DNA from: Ktedonobacterales bacterium | GTDB lineage: Bacteria; Chloroflexota; Ktedonobacteria; Ktedonobacterales; JADMIN01 | Reading direction: 5' to 3' | DNA: 18,740 nt | NCBI GenBank assembly: GCA_015478575.1 | Contig: JADMIN010000009.1 | Span: 1-18,740, forward strand | Part shown: in pieces, positions 1-7,115 of the stretch | How the letters are laid out: each line of letters starts with the position of its first letter | How positions within the stretch are numbered: position 1 is the stretch's first letter | Notes under the pieces: model-generated | What the model saw: the letters and a program-made list of their open reading frames with translations, nothing else | Databases searched by the model: none | What the model was told of the DNA's origin: nothing | Made by a program: the position numbers and the translations under genes

Positions 1-27
1 CAACACGGTCTTCGCTGGCCAGCCACT

Positions 28-210
28 CTATCCGGAGTCTGCCTGACCTACTACAAAGATTCCTGGGCCTGCATATCCATCTATGAGCAGGATTTTAGGC
101 GGCATCCTTCCGACCTTACGGAGATATGGTGGCATATAGTCACGTAGCACAGCGTCCTTGATGCGCGACCATGGCCGCTTCCCTTGGAAGAAGTCATCGT
201 GTGCAGTCAT
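28..210 (-). pseudogene. tcmP: TcmP-like (three-Cys-motif partner) protein, N-terminal part, interrupted
   Basis: The 60 readable residues match the start of three-Cys-motif partner (TcmP) proteins as I know them: an FF-x3-RPWS-x-IKD segment, a YMPPYL segment, then KILLIDGYAGPG, which resembles a Rossmann-type strand and glycine loop. In the family the chain continues for several hundred residues, with a G-SP motif soon after the glycine loop. Here the frame meets TAG at 28-30 just where that motif is expected, and the remaining 27 bases do not clearly restore it. A good ribosome site (AAGGGAAGGA) precedes the ATG, and the gene starts 71 bp after res on the same strand, so it is probably last in the operon. 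Base composition is lower in G+C than res. It may be a broken gene, or the stop may be a sequencing error. TcmP function is not established; it is often found near mobile or defence genes. Confidence 0.55.
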
Positions 211-281
211 TGTCCTTCCCTTCGCACTCCTGAGCAGTGCTCGTTATCCACCTGCTGCCGATTAGTTATGCCCTCCAATCC

Positions 282-3059
282 TCACGACGGCCACCGCGTG
301 CCCTCGTTCGGCAGGCTCTCCACATGGCGCACCAGATCGCTGAAGCGCCGGCGTCCCTGATTCGCCCACCAGGCGACGTCCGCACGGCTGAGCGCACTGT
401 CATTCACGAGGAAGAGATAGTGCCACAGAGTGCCGGTCGCCTGCGTGAGCTGATCAACGTAGCGCTCGGCACGCGCCTGCTTCGCCCGGTCGCGCTCGCG
501 AATCGAGCCTTTCGTCTCCACCACCCACATCGTCCCATCGGCGAGGCGCACCAGGAAGTCGGGATAGTAGTAGGGGGTGCGCCCCTCGAAGGCGTACTGC
601 ATGCGGAACCCCACGCCCGTCTGATCGTTCCACAGCCAGGCGGCCACATCGTCGGCTTCGTCGAGCTGCTCTGCCAGGCGCAGCTCGTCGGCCACATCGA
701 AGCAGCAGGCATCGAAGACACACTTGGCGGGACTCCGCAGGGCCAGCCGCGGCACCGCCTCGAAGGCCCGCAGGTCTTTCGCCTGTTGGATACTGACGCG
801 AATCTCGGGATTGCCTTGCCCAGTGCGCGCCGCGCCGATGATGCGCCCGACCTGGGTGACTACCTGCTGCTTGACGTGTGGCGCCTGGATGTTGGCTAGC
901 ACGATCTTGCGCCCCTCCTCGTCCAGCTCTGTGGCACTGTCGAGGTTCATGGCGACGCCGGGCGGCAGCGCGAAGACGCAGCGCTCCAGGTAGCTCTTCA
1001 CGATGGCCTTAATGGCGGCCTCATAGAAGCGTGAGAGGCGCAGCTCCGCGCGAATGGCCTCGGCGTAGGCGCTTATCACGGCGTCAATGCTGGCGTAGCT
1101 AATCGTCTGCACGTCAAAGTGGACCTCATCCCCCTGGATGCGCTCGCCGCCGATGCCCGAATGGCGCAAGATGCCCTCGATCTCCGGCACGCTCGTAATC
1201 CAGGGGAAGCGGCTCGCCAACGGTGGCAGCGCATGGCGGTTGATCTTCTCCACCCAATCATCCGTCGTCTCATAGGCGCCGGTGATCTGTGGGATCGGCA
1301 GGTCACGGCGGGCGCGCTCCTCCTCAGGCTCGATGGTGCTGATCACCAGACGGGTCGGATCGTGGCGCTCCCGCATGGGCTCCGTCTCGGTGAGGATATC
1401 CTGCAACTGGTTGATGATGGCCGCGAACGATGGGTGCTTGATGACGTAGAGTCCTTCGTGGATGCCGCGATCCTTCAGCTCGCCCTCAGGGGACCAGTAC
1501 GGCGGGAACATACGCCGCAGCCCGCGCCCAAGAATCTGCTCGGTCAGCGTGCGGGAATCGCAGGGGCGAAGCGGGACAATCACCTTGACGTTGCGCACGT
1601 CCCAGCCCTCTTTGAGCATCATCACGCTCACGACCGCCGTGTAGGGATTTCCCGGCTCGTCTATGGCGTTGACCTCCGCCCGAATGCGCTCCCATTCGCG
1701 GTCGTTGGTGGATTCCTTGAGGCCGATGTGCAGCTCCTTCACGCGGTCGGCGAAGAGCAACTCGCCGCTTTCGGGATCCACGAACTCGCCCAAGCGCTCG
1801 GCCACCTGATGCGCCTCCGCTTTGTTATTGCAGACGATGAAGAGAATGGTTTTCCGCTGCAGCCTCGCCGCGTCGAGCGTCTGCTGCTCTTTCTTCCATT
1901 CCGCGATGCCCGCCTGAATGAGCTGGTGGTAGCGATCCCAGGCGTTCGTGGCCGCCTCGTCCACCAGCGGGATCGGCTCATCGGTCCCCGCCTTGTAGCG
2001 CAGCTCGACTCGCGCCAGATAGGGCCGCTTGACGACGCCATCGCCGATGGCCTGAGAGAGGGGATAATTATAGACCGTATGTCGGAACCAGGCTTTGGTT
2101 GTCTCCTCGAAGAGCGTGGCGCTGACATCGGTCTGCAGCGCCAGGCCCGCGCCGTCGTGCAGGCGGAGCAGTACCTTATGGTGGCCTTGCGCCTGGCGCG
2201 TCTCGGCATCGGGCTTGGCCCGCTCGCGCAGCGGATAGTGGGTCGGCTCGTCGTGGACGTGGTGCGCCTCGTCGTTGAAGACGGCGATGGGCGTGGCGGC
2301 GGAACACAAGAATTCCAGCAGACGCGGCTGGCCGAGATCGAGCTGTGTGGGCGTGGCACGCTCGAACATGGCGAGCTGGGCAGGCAGTTCGTCATCATCC
2401 AGGCGTTCATCCTCTCTAGGGTAGACCTTGTGGATGTTGGTGACGACGAGGTAGCCATCGCCGGGCCGCCATTGCGCGGGCACGCTCTCGGCGGTGAACA
2501 CGGTGAGGTTCCAGTAGCGGCGTAGCTCGGCTGGAATGAGCGGGTCATTGGCGAAGATGGCGCCATCGCGGAAGTCGCTCAGTAGGCGCTCCAAGACGAT
2601 GAGGTTGGGCGCGATGAGCAGTTGCGTGCCCCCGAAGCCGAGGTCGGTCTGGTCGTCGGCGAGCGCCCAATGCAGGTGCGCCCAGGTCATGAGGAGGCTC
2701 AGAACTTTGGTCTTGCCGGCGCCGGTGGCGAGCTGGAGGCCGAGCTTGGGCCAGGGGTCGCGCTGCGGGACGCGCTCCACGCCGACGAGGGCGGCGAGCT
2801 CGTGGCTGCGGTGCGCGCGCTTGACCTCATACAGATAGATGGCGGTCTCGACGGCGCGCCGTTGGTGGGCATACCACTGGAAGAAGCGGCCATCGGGCAT
2901 GAGGTGCGGCTCGGCGAACCAGTGGCGCAGGAGGGTGAGCGTAAGCTCACTGGCGCCGGGGTAGCCGGCGGCGACCCACTCGGCGACCTGCGCCTGGACA
3001 CGGACGATGATGCGCTCCTGCGGGTTCTCGGTGGCAATCGTGGCGGATGCTTTGGGCAT
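282..3059 (-). CDS. res: Type III-like restriction enzyme Res subunit (DEAH helicase plus PD-(D/E)xK nuclease)
   Basis: Predicted ATP-dependent DNA translocase and endonuclease of a type III-like restriction-modification system, 925 aa. Visible motifs in order: Walker A ATGAGKT with Lys at about residue 116, DEAH at 263-266, helicase motif VI QILGRGLRRM from about 508, and a C-terminal nuclease core with Asp834 in YPDFLV and E-x-K (ETKG) at 848-850. This helicase-then-nuclease layout is that of type III Res proteins, whose usual length is 900-1000 aa. I chose the ATG at 3059 because GGGGGAGAGG sits just before it; the frame stays open for 73 more codons upstream, but that stretch is low-complexity and is formed by intergenic hairpin repeats. 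It follows the methyltransferase and two small genes on the same strand. Res needs the Mod partner for site recognition. The reading frame looks intact, so the system could be active. Confidence 0.88.
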   Translation of the reverse strand: MPKASATIATENPQERIIVRVQAQVAEWVAAGYPGASELTLTLLRHWFAEPHLMPDGRFFQWYAHQRRAVETAIYLYEVKRAHRSHELAALVGVERVPQRDPWPKLGLQLATGAGKTKVLSLLMTWAHLHWALADDQTDLGFGGTQLLIAPNLIVLERLLSDFRDGAIFANDPLIPAELRRYWNLTVFTAESVPAQWRPGDGYLVVTNIHKVYPREDERLDDDELPAQLAMFERATPTQLDLGQPRLLEFLCSAATPIAVFNDEAHHVHDEPTHYPLRERAKPDAETRQAQGHHKVLLRLHDGAGLALQTDVSATLFEETTKAWFRHTVYNYPLSQAIGDGVVKRPYLARVELRYKAGTDEPIPLVDEAATNAWDRYHQLIQAGIAEWKKEQQTLDAARLQRKTILFIVCNNKAEAHQVAERLGEFVDPESGELLFADRVKELHIGLKESTNDREWERIRAEVNAIDEPGNPYTAVVSVMMLKEGWDVRNVKVIVPLRPCDSRTLTEQILGRGLRRMFPPYWSPEGELKDRGIHEGLYVIKHPSFAAIINQLQDILTETEPMRERHDPTRLVISTIEPEEERARRDLPIPQITGAYETTDDWVEKINRHALPPLASRFPWITSVPEIEGILRHSGIGGERIQGDEVHFDVQTISYASIDAVISAYAEAIRAELRLSRFYEAAIKAIVKSYLERCVFALPPGVAMNLDSATELDEEGRKIVLANIQAPHVKQQVVTQVGRIIGAARTGQGNPEIRVSIQQAKDLRAFEAVPRLALRSPAKCVFDACCFDVADELRLAEQLDEADDVAAWLWNDQTGVGFRMQYAFEGRTPYYYPDFLVRLADGTMWVVETKGSIRERDRAKQARAERYVDQLTQATGTLWHYLFLVNDSALSRADVAWWANQGRRRFSDLVRHVESLPNEGTRWPS

Positions 3060-3060
3060 G

Positions 3061-3101
3061 GACCTCTCCCCCTGCCCCCTCCCCGGCGCGGGGAGGGGGT
3101 T
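3061..3101 (-). repeat. REP-like GC-rich hairpin element, copy 1
   Basis: Contains a perfect 11-bp stem, CCCCCTCCCCG (3075-3085) with CGGGGAGGGGG (3089-3099), around a 3-nt loop. It lies directly upstream of res in the operon and its left edge merges with the res ribosome site. The reverse complement of copy 2 (3170-3209) aligns along its whole length, so the two form an inverted pair resembling dispersed extragenic palindromes. It could act as an mRNA processing or attenuation structure. Confidence 0.6.
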
Positions 3102-3169
3102 CTTGGTTGGCGCTCCTCGCCGATGCGATGAGGCACAGGAAAAATGTGAGCACGTTCGGCGCGGTTCTG

Positions 3170-3209
3170 GCTCCTCTCCCCGCACCGGGGAGCGGCTGGG
3201 AGAGAGGTC
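3170..3209 (+). repeat. REP-like GC-rich hairpin element, copy 2 (inverted relative to copy 1)
   Basis: Contains a 7-bp stem, CTCCCCG (3176-3182) with CGGGGAG (3186-3192), around a CAC loop, followed by a GGGAGAGAGGTC flank that mirrors the GACCTCTCCCCC flank of copy 1. It lies just after the stop of the HicB-like gene. The pair occupies nearly all the gap between that gene and res. Confidence 0.55.
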
Positions 3210-3223
3210 CGCTCGCGGACGCG

Positions 3224-3436
3224 TTAGACGGCAACGTAGGTGCGCGGCGCGGGCAGTGGATCGCCGTGTGCCTGGCAAGAGGCGATGAGGCCGTCGAGCA
3301 ACTCGTGGCCGTTCTTGACGGCGTCTTCATAGGTGTCGCCGTGGGTGTGGACGAGGTCGCCCCACTCAGGAAAACGCACGATGTAGGTCTGGTCTTCATC
3401 GGACCATTGAATGGTCATGGAGTAGGAATGATTCAT
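3224..3436 (-). CDS. HicB-like small protein (antitoxin-type fold)
   Basis: A 70-aa protein resembling HicB-family antitoxin domains: an N-terminal strand-rich stretch (YSMTIQWSDED then YIVRFPEW), a GDLVHTHGDTYEDA segment and a helix (AVKNGHELLDGLI), ending PLPAPRTYV. These features are typical of the partly degraded RNase H-like HicB fold. The C-terminal DNA-binding helix-turn-helix or ribbon-helix-helix found in full HicB antitoxins is absent, and no HicA toxin (short double-stranded RNA-binding-like protein with a conserved His) is visible next to it. The start has a good ribosome site (GGAGGAAG) and overlaps the stop of a 30-codon ORF by 4 nt. Its place between mod and res suggests a regulatory or accessory role in the restriction operon, but that is inference; it could be an orphan HicB. 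Confidence 0.75.
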   Translation of the reverse strand: MNHSYSMTIQWSDEDQTYIVRFPEWGDLVHTHGDTYEDAVKNGHELLDGLIASCQAHGDPLPAPRTYVAV

Positions 3437-3525
3437 GGTTGCTGCTTCCTCCGTGCCTGGCGCGCGTGTGTGATGGCCCCTCGGATGTCGCGCTCCTGAA
3501 TAGGGACGCGCGGTCTTCGCGGCAT
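3433..3525 (-). CDS. 30-aa basic ORF overlapping the HicB-like start
   Basis: A short ORF encoding a strongly basic peptide (begins MPRRPRVPIQERD, ends RQARRKQQP). Its TGA overlaps the ATG of the HicB-like gene in a CCATGA arrangement, which is typical of translational coupling. A GGAG lies 13 nt before its ATG, rather far. It sits 56 bp after mod on the same strand. I do not recognise the family. It is too short to be a HicA toxin. It may be a genuine small protein, a leader that delivers ribosomes to the next gene, or the remnant of a longer gene. Confidence 0.4.
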   Translation of the reverse strand: MPRRPRVPIQERDIRGAITHARQARRKQQP

Positions 3526-3581
3526 CGCGTCGTCACCGCTCCATTCTAGCATGCCCCCTCGCCGCTATGTCAGTGGACCAC

Positions 3582-5687
3582 TCATATCCGCACCCGTATC
3601 ACCTTCAGGCCGTCGTTGCCGAAGATGTCCGTCACCTTCACGGCGATGCGCTTCTCGCCGCGGTCGGTATCGGCGTAGGTGTGGCTGACCTGCATGGTGA
3701 GGTCACGCTGCTTGCGCGTGCGGAAGGTCTGCCAGCGGTTCTGGAAGGGTTGATCCTCGCGCCAGTCCCAGTCCACCGCCCAGTAATCCGCCAGCGCCGT
3801 CCAGTCGGCGATCTTCGCCTTGATCTGCGCGCGTTTGCGCTCGTCCTGCGTGCTGAGGCAGTCGTCCAGGTCAATCGTCAGCCGCGTGAGCTTGACGGTG
3901 ACGCTGCCCGGCTGCGGAATCACCGCGATCTCGACATCGGGCGGCGTGAAGAAGTGGATCTCCGGCGCGGGCTCGATATCCGGGTCCTTGCGGCGGCGGC
4001 GCTTGAGACGGGAGCGGACGGCCTCGACGGCGGCCTGCGGAATAATCTTGGGGTGGACCGTGACGCCGTACTGATACTCGGCGGCGTTGGGGTTCCAATC
4101 CACCGGAATATCGGCGGAGAGGATATCCACGGCGCGGATTTCGGTGCTGGCGGCCTCGGCCAGGATATCGGGCAGGTCGGTCTCGGTGATGGGGCGGTCG
4201 AGCGGGCCGACGTGGACCCAGTGCGCGCCCTTGCGGCCATGCAGGTAGGCGTAGCCCTCCGTGGGCTGGCCGCCGTAGATCTCGACCAGCGAGTCGCGGT
4301 AGACGCGGGCGGAGGGGCGCCTGGCCAGCAGCGATTGCCAGTCGGCGCGGGTGTAGTAGCCGATGTTCTCGACGGTGAAGGGGCGGCCCTGCTGCTCGAT
4401 CAGGCGCTTGCGGGTGATGTGGATGGCGAACTTGCCGCAGTCTATGGCGAGCCAGCGGCGCGGCGCGGGCTTGCCGTCGGCATCCTTCATCGTCTCGGCG
4501 GCGACGGCGGTGGTGCCGCTACCGGCGAAGGCGTCGAGGACGAGGTCGCCGGGGTTGGAGCTGGCGGCGAGGATGCGCTGGAGCAGGGCAACGGGCTTTT
4601 GGGTGGGGTAGCCAACAGCTTCGGTTGCCTGTGAATTTACTGGGTCGACATCAAGCCAAACATCTTGCAAATGCACACCCTGCATACTATCGAGGTACCT
4701 CTTGAATCGGGGCCATCCACCGCTCTCCGGCCAGTGGATCATCCCCTCTTCATCCAGTTGCTCGAGTTGCTCAAGAGTAAATGCCCAGTGCCTCCCCTTC
4801 GCGCTGACGTCAAAACCACGCCAGGACATCCCAGATGAACCTCTACTGATACCCTTGGCAGTAAGATTGTCCGGCATCCATCTACGGCCATCGCTATCTT
4901 GCTGATTATAGTGGACTTTCACATACTCTATGCTGTGGGCGGTGTATTGCTGGTTCCAAGTGAACATTGGCGACATTGAGTAGACTAAGATGACATCGTG
5001 CACTGGCCCATATCTCTTTGCGCTACTGTGCGCTGCGGTTCGCTTCCAAGCAATCTCGCTCAGGAAATTCTCATACCCGAAGACCTCGTCCATTAGCACC
5101 TTGAGGTAGTGGCCGGCGTGCCAATCGCAGTGGACGTAGATGCTGCCGGTGGGCTTCAGCAGCCGCTTCAGCAGTTCCAGGCGGTCGCGCATCATGCTGA
5201 GGTAGCTATCCAGCCCATCCTTCCAGGTGTCCTCGTAGGCGAGCTGCTCGATCAGGCTCGGCTCCTTCTCGTCGGAGACACCATCGCCGATCTCAACGTT
5301 GATGGTGAAGTTGTTCTGCACGGCGAAGGGCGGGTCTATATAGATCAGGTCCACCTGGCCTTCGAGCGGGGCGTGCTCGTCGTCGCCACGCAGCAGCGAG
5401 GTGAGGGCGACGAGGTTATCATTGGTCCAGATAAGGCGGTTCTCCGGCGCGCCGGCCTCGCCCTCGAAGAGGGGGGTCGTGCTGAGGTGGGCGCCGCTGC
5501 CGGGGAGCTTGCCGGAGGTGGCGGCGCGCTCCAGCCGCGGGCGCACGATTTCGAGCGTCTGCGCGGGGACGGGCTCGGCGACGCGGCGCGTCTGGCGGCC
5601 GTTCCAGAGCAGTTGCGGCCGGCGCGGAGTGGCCGTCATGCTGGTGGCGCGCGCGGCGCTGGCGCTGGCGAGCTTGGAGGCGGTCAT
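3582..5687 (-). CDS. mod: Type III-like site-specific adenine-N6 DNA methyltransferase (Mod)
   Basis: A 701-aa DNA methyltransferase predicted to transfer a methyl group from S-adenosylmethionine to adenine at the recognition site and to supply specificity for the Res partner. Catalytic motif IV is DPPF at about residues 118-121, preceded by DLIYI. The SAM-binding motif I is FAGSGTT near residues 387-393, preceded by a YPTQKP segment. Motif IV before motif I is the order of beta-class enzymes, including type III Mod. The recognition region lies mainly between them, and a C-terminal domain of about 280 residues follows. The ATG at 5687 has GAAGGAG six bases upstream and a strong promoter about 57 bp upstream. 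The part covering about 4618-5090 is markedly poorer in G+C than the rest of the gene. The frame is intact. Confidence 0.88.
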   Translation of the reverse strand: MTASKLASASAARATSMTATPRRPQLLWNGRQTRRVAEPVPAQTLEIVRPRLERAATSGKLPGSGAHLSTTPLFEGEAGAPENRLIWTNDNLVALTSLLRGDDEHAPLEGQVDLIYIDPPFAVQNNFTINVEIGDGVSDEKEPSLIEQLAYEDTWKDGLDSYLSMMRDRLELLKRLLKPTGSIYVHCDWHAGHYLKVLMDEVFGYENFLSEIAWKRTAAHSSAKRYGPVHDVILVYSMSPMFTWNQQYTAHSIEYVKVHYNQQDSDGRRWMPDNLTAKGISRGSSGMSWRGFDVSAKGRHWAFTLEQLEQLDEEGMIHWPESGGWPRFKRYLDSMQGVHLQDVWLDVDPVNSQATEAVGYPTQKPVALLQRILAASSNPGDLVLDAFAGSGTTAVAAETMKDADGKPAPRRWLAIDCGKFAIHITRKRLIEQQGRPFTVENIGYYTRADWQSLLARRPSARVYRDSLVEIYGGQPTEGYAYLHGRKGAHWVHVGPLDRPITETDLPDILAEAASTEIRAVDILSADIPVDWNPNAAEYQYGVTVHPKIIPQAAVEAVRSRLKRRRRKDPDIEPAPEIHFFTPPDVEIAVIPQPGSVTVKLTRLTIDLDDCLSTQDERKRAQIKAKIADWTALADYWAVDWDWREDQPFQNRWQTFRTRKQRDLTMQVSHTYADTDRGEKRIAVKVTDIFGNDGLKVIRVRI

Positions 5688-5743
5688 GGCGGCTCCTTCA
5701 CTGGGTCTGTGATCGTGCGCTGTCGGCTGGGGTCGTCCAGGCC

Positions 5744-5772
5744 AGTATAGGGAGCTTGCGCTTAAAGGTCAA
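5744..5772 (-). promoter_or_regulatory. Sigma70-type promoter of the restriction operon
   Basis: On the minus strand, TTGACC (5772-5767) and TATACT (5749-5744) are separated by exactly 17 nt, each with five of six consensus bases. The expected transcript start is near 5737, giving a leader of about 50 nt before the mod ATG. Confidence 0.65.
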
Positions 5773-5936
5773 TAGCATCAGTCCTCTTGTACTATGCTAG
5801 ACAGCCAGTTCGTCGCGTGCTCCGCAGGCTTCATCATCCTCCACGTCTCGCCGAATGTGCTCAGAGCCAAGCGACGTACTTCTCCGATTCATGCGCCTGA
5901 CATATCACCGCTCGTGATGTATGAAATAGTTTAATA

Positions 5937-5965
5937 TTGCATTAAAGCGCATTATTTGGTATGCT
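5937..5965 (+). promoter_or_regulatory. Candidate extended -10 promoter with overlapping direct repeats
   Basis: TTGCAT (5937-5942) and TATGCT (5960-5965) are 17 nt apart, with TGG before the -10 giving an extended -10. The -35 is weak. Two copies of GCATTA (5939-5944 and 5949-5954) lie one helical turn apart across the -35 and spacer, a possible binding site for the DNA-binding protein encoded just downstream. The surrounding 5900-5960 stretch is AT-rich compared with the window. An imperfect inverted repeat ATCAC/GTGAT is centred near 5912. Confidence 0.4.
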
Positions 5966-6012
5966 GCTCAAGCGGGTGAACTCGGCACTGAGAACGGTGG
6001 GAGATGGTAGCG

Positions 6013-6219
6013 ATGTCAGAGGGACCCTCATCAGCACGATTGCTCACCGTGCCAGAGGTCGCGCTCCAGCTCGGCGTCACAGAGGAGACGGTGCGGCGTT
6101 GGTTGCGCGCCGGCGACCTTCCTGGCGTACGCCTCGCACGTAAGGCCGGATGGCGGATCAGGGCGCCCGATCTCGAGGCTTTTCTCCAGGCACGCGACAC
6201 ACGGCAGCCGCCAACATAG
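6013..6219 (+). CDS. Small MerR/excisionase-type helix-turn-helix protein (HTH_17, BldC-like)
   Basis: A 68-aa DNA-binding protein. It reads LLTVPEVALQLGVTEETVRRWLRAGDLP, the winged helix-turn-helix start of the MerR/excisionase (HTH_17) family, followed by a wing (KAGWRI) and a last helix (APDLEAFLQAR). It has no effector or dimerisation domain. It is the size of BldC-type regulators and of phage excisionases. I chose the ATG at 6013, nine bases after GGAG; the alternative ATG at 6004 abuts that site and is less likely. The integrase relic follows after 99 bp on the same strand, so an excisionase or element regulator is the most natural reading. A regulator of the divergent restriction operon is also possible, because its promoter region is only about 165 bp from the mod promoter. 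Confidence 0.8.
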   Translation: MSEGPSSARLLTVPEVALQLGVTEETVRRWLRAGDLPGVRLARKAGWRIRAPDLEAFLQARDTRQPPT

Positions 6220-6318
6220 GTGATACCGCGCGAAGCGCCAGGTCGAAGCAGCGCGCATCAGAATGAGGTGACCACATAGAGATCAGGCAGAGCATCGAAT
6301 ATCGAGGAGCAGCAGCGT

Positions 6319-6847
6319 ATGGGCAGGCGGGGTCATGGCGAGGGCTCGATTCACAAGCGTGTGAGCGACGAGCGCTGGGTAGGCGTGCTTGATCTTGGCT
6401 ACGCCAACGGCAAGCGCCAGCGCACCCTCACCGGCTTTGCTGATGGCAATCCCAAGACGCGCAGCGGACGCTGGCGCATCCTCTTGACCCCTCTGGCCGT
6501 GCAAGTGCTTCATGCACACCGGCAGCGCCAGCTAGAGGAGTGCCTTGCCCTCGGCCCGGTCTGGCAAGAAACAGATATTGTCTTTGCCAGCGCGGTCGGC
6601 ACACCGTTAGACCCGAACAACATCATCAAGCAGTTCTACGGCATCGCCGCGCGTGCCGCGCATCCGCTTCCATGATGTGCGACACACCGCCGCGACGCTC
6701 ATGCTGTTGCGCGGGGTGCCCGCCAAGGTGGTCTCCGAGATGCTTGGCCATGCGTCTATCGCCATCACGCTGGACATCTATGCGCATGTCTTGCCCGACA
6801 TGCAGCGCGATGCCGTGACAGCGATGGAGGCCGCCCTGCGCGGTTGA
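6319..6847 (+). pseudogene. Tyrosine integrase relic with internal deletion and frameshift
   Basis: Remnant of a phage-type tyrosine recombinase. Residues 1-40 in the first frame (GRRGHGEGSIHKR, RWVGVLDLG, NGKRQR) match the arm-type DNA-binding domain. The frame then jumps at about 6433-6453 straight to the catalytic domain (NPKTRSGRW, the active-site Lys region). The core-binding domain and the segment carrying the first catalytic Arg are therefore missing, around 200 residues compared with typical 380-400-aa integrases. Near 6640-6660 the frame shifts: the rest, RIRFHDVRHTAATLML, GHASIAIT and the YAHVLP nucleophile segment, is in another frame and ends at 6847. Ribosome site GAGGAG precedes the ATG. 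It lies just before the 3' end of tRNA-Thr, the expected place for an island integrase. It cannot encode an active recombinase. Confidence 0.85.
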
Positions 6848-6894
6848 TCGCACACATGAGCGCTATTGGCTGTCAAAGCCCATCGAAACACACA

Positions 6895-6928
6895 AAGCGC
6901 CTTCGCGCTGTGAGCCGCGAAGGCACTT
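6895..6928 (-). terminator. Strong hairpin terminator after tRNA-Thr
   Basis: A 13-bp stem (AAGTGCCTTCGCG with CGCGAAGGCGCTT, one G-T pair) closes an 8-nt loop. It begins 20 bp beyond the tRNA 3' end on the minus strand and is followed by TTGTGTGTTT, a broken U-rich tract. It also lies 48 bp after the integrase relic on the other strand and could stop transcription from both sides. Confidence 0.7.
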
Positions 6929-6948
6929 AAATTCCGGACTCGTAGGGG

Positions 6949-7020
6949 AGCCGACGGGGGGACTCGAACCCCCAACCTACGGTTTACAAAACCGTTGCTC
7001 TGCCATTGAGCTACATCGGC
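6949..7020 (-). tRNA. tRNA-Thr (anticodon TGT)
   Basis: Complete cloverleaf on the minus strand: acceptor GCCGATG pairs with CGTCGGC (one G-T pair), D-stem GCTC/GAGC, anticodon stem ACGGT/ACCGT with loop TTTGTAA giving anticodon TGT, and T-arm GGGGG-TTCGAGT-CCCCC. CCA is not encoded; the acceptor is followed by TCCC. The integrase relic lies next to the 3' end, so this gene is the probable attachment site of the island to its left. It has its own upstream promoter and a downstream hairpin. Confidence 0.95.
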
Positions 7021-7085
7021 TGGACGCATGGACCTCCGTCCAGGTGCGCGGTCTATCGCGCCCCCTCATCACATCGCGTGCCCTC

Positions 7086-7115
7086 AGTATAGCGCCGCCC
7101 CCGTGGGAGCGTCAA
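7086..7115 (-). promoter_or_regulatory. Promoter of tRNA-Thr
   Basis: On the minus strand, TTGACG (7115-7110) and TATACT (7091-7086) are 18 nt apart. The -10 lies 66 bp before the tRNA 5' end. A short hairpin (TGGAC/GTCCA) lies between them in the leader. Confidence 0.6.

Noticed and set aside
1119..2525. 468-aa plus-strand ORF
   Set aside because: It is antisense to the res gene, has no family motif and reflects GC-rich codon structure on the opposite strand.
3567..4634. 355-aa plus-strand ORF
   Set aside because: It is antisense to mod and ends where the low-GC block begins; no motif or ribosome site.
6778..7029. 83-aa minus-strand ORF beginning MRPADVAQWQSNGFVNRR
   Set aside because: This is the well-known false protein produced by reading through a tRNA-Thr gene; the tRNA explains the sequence.
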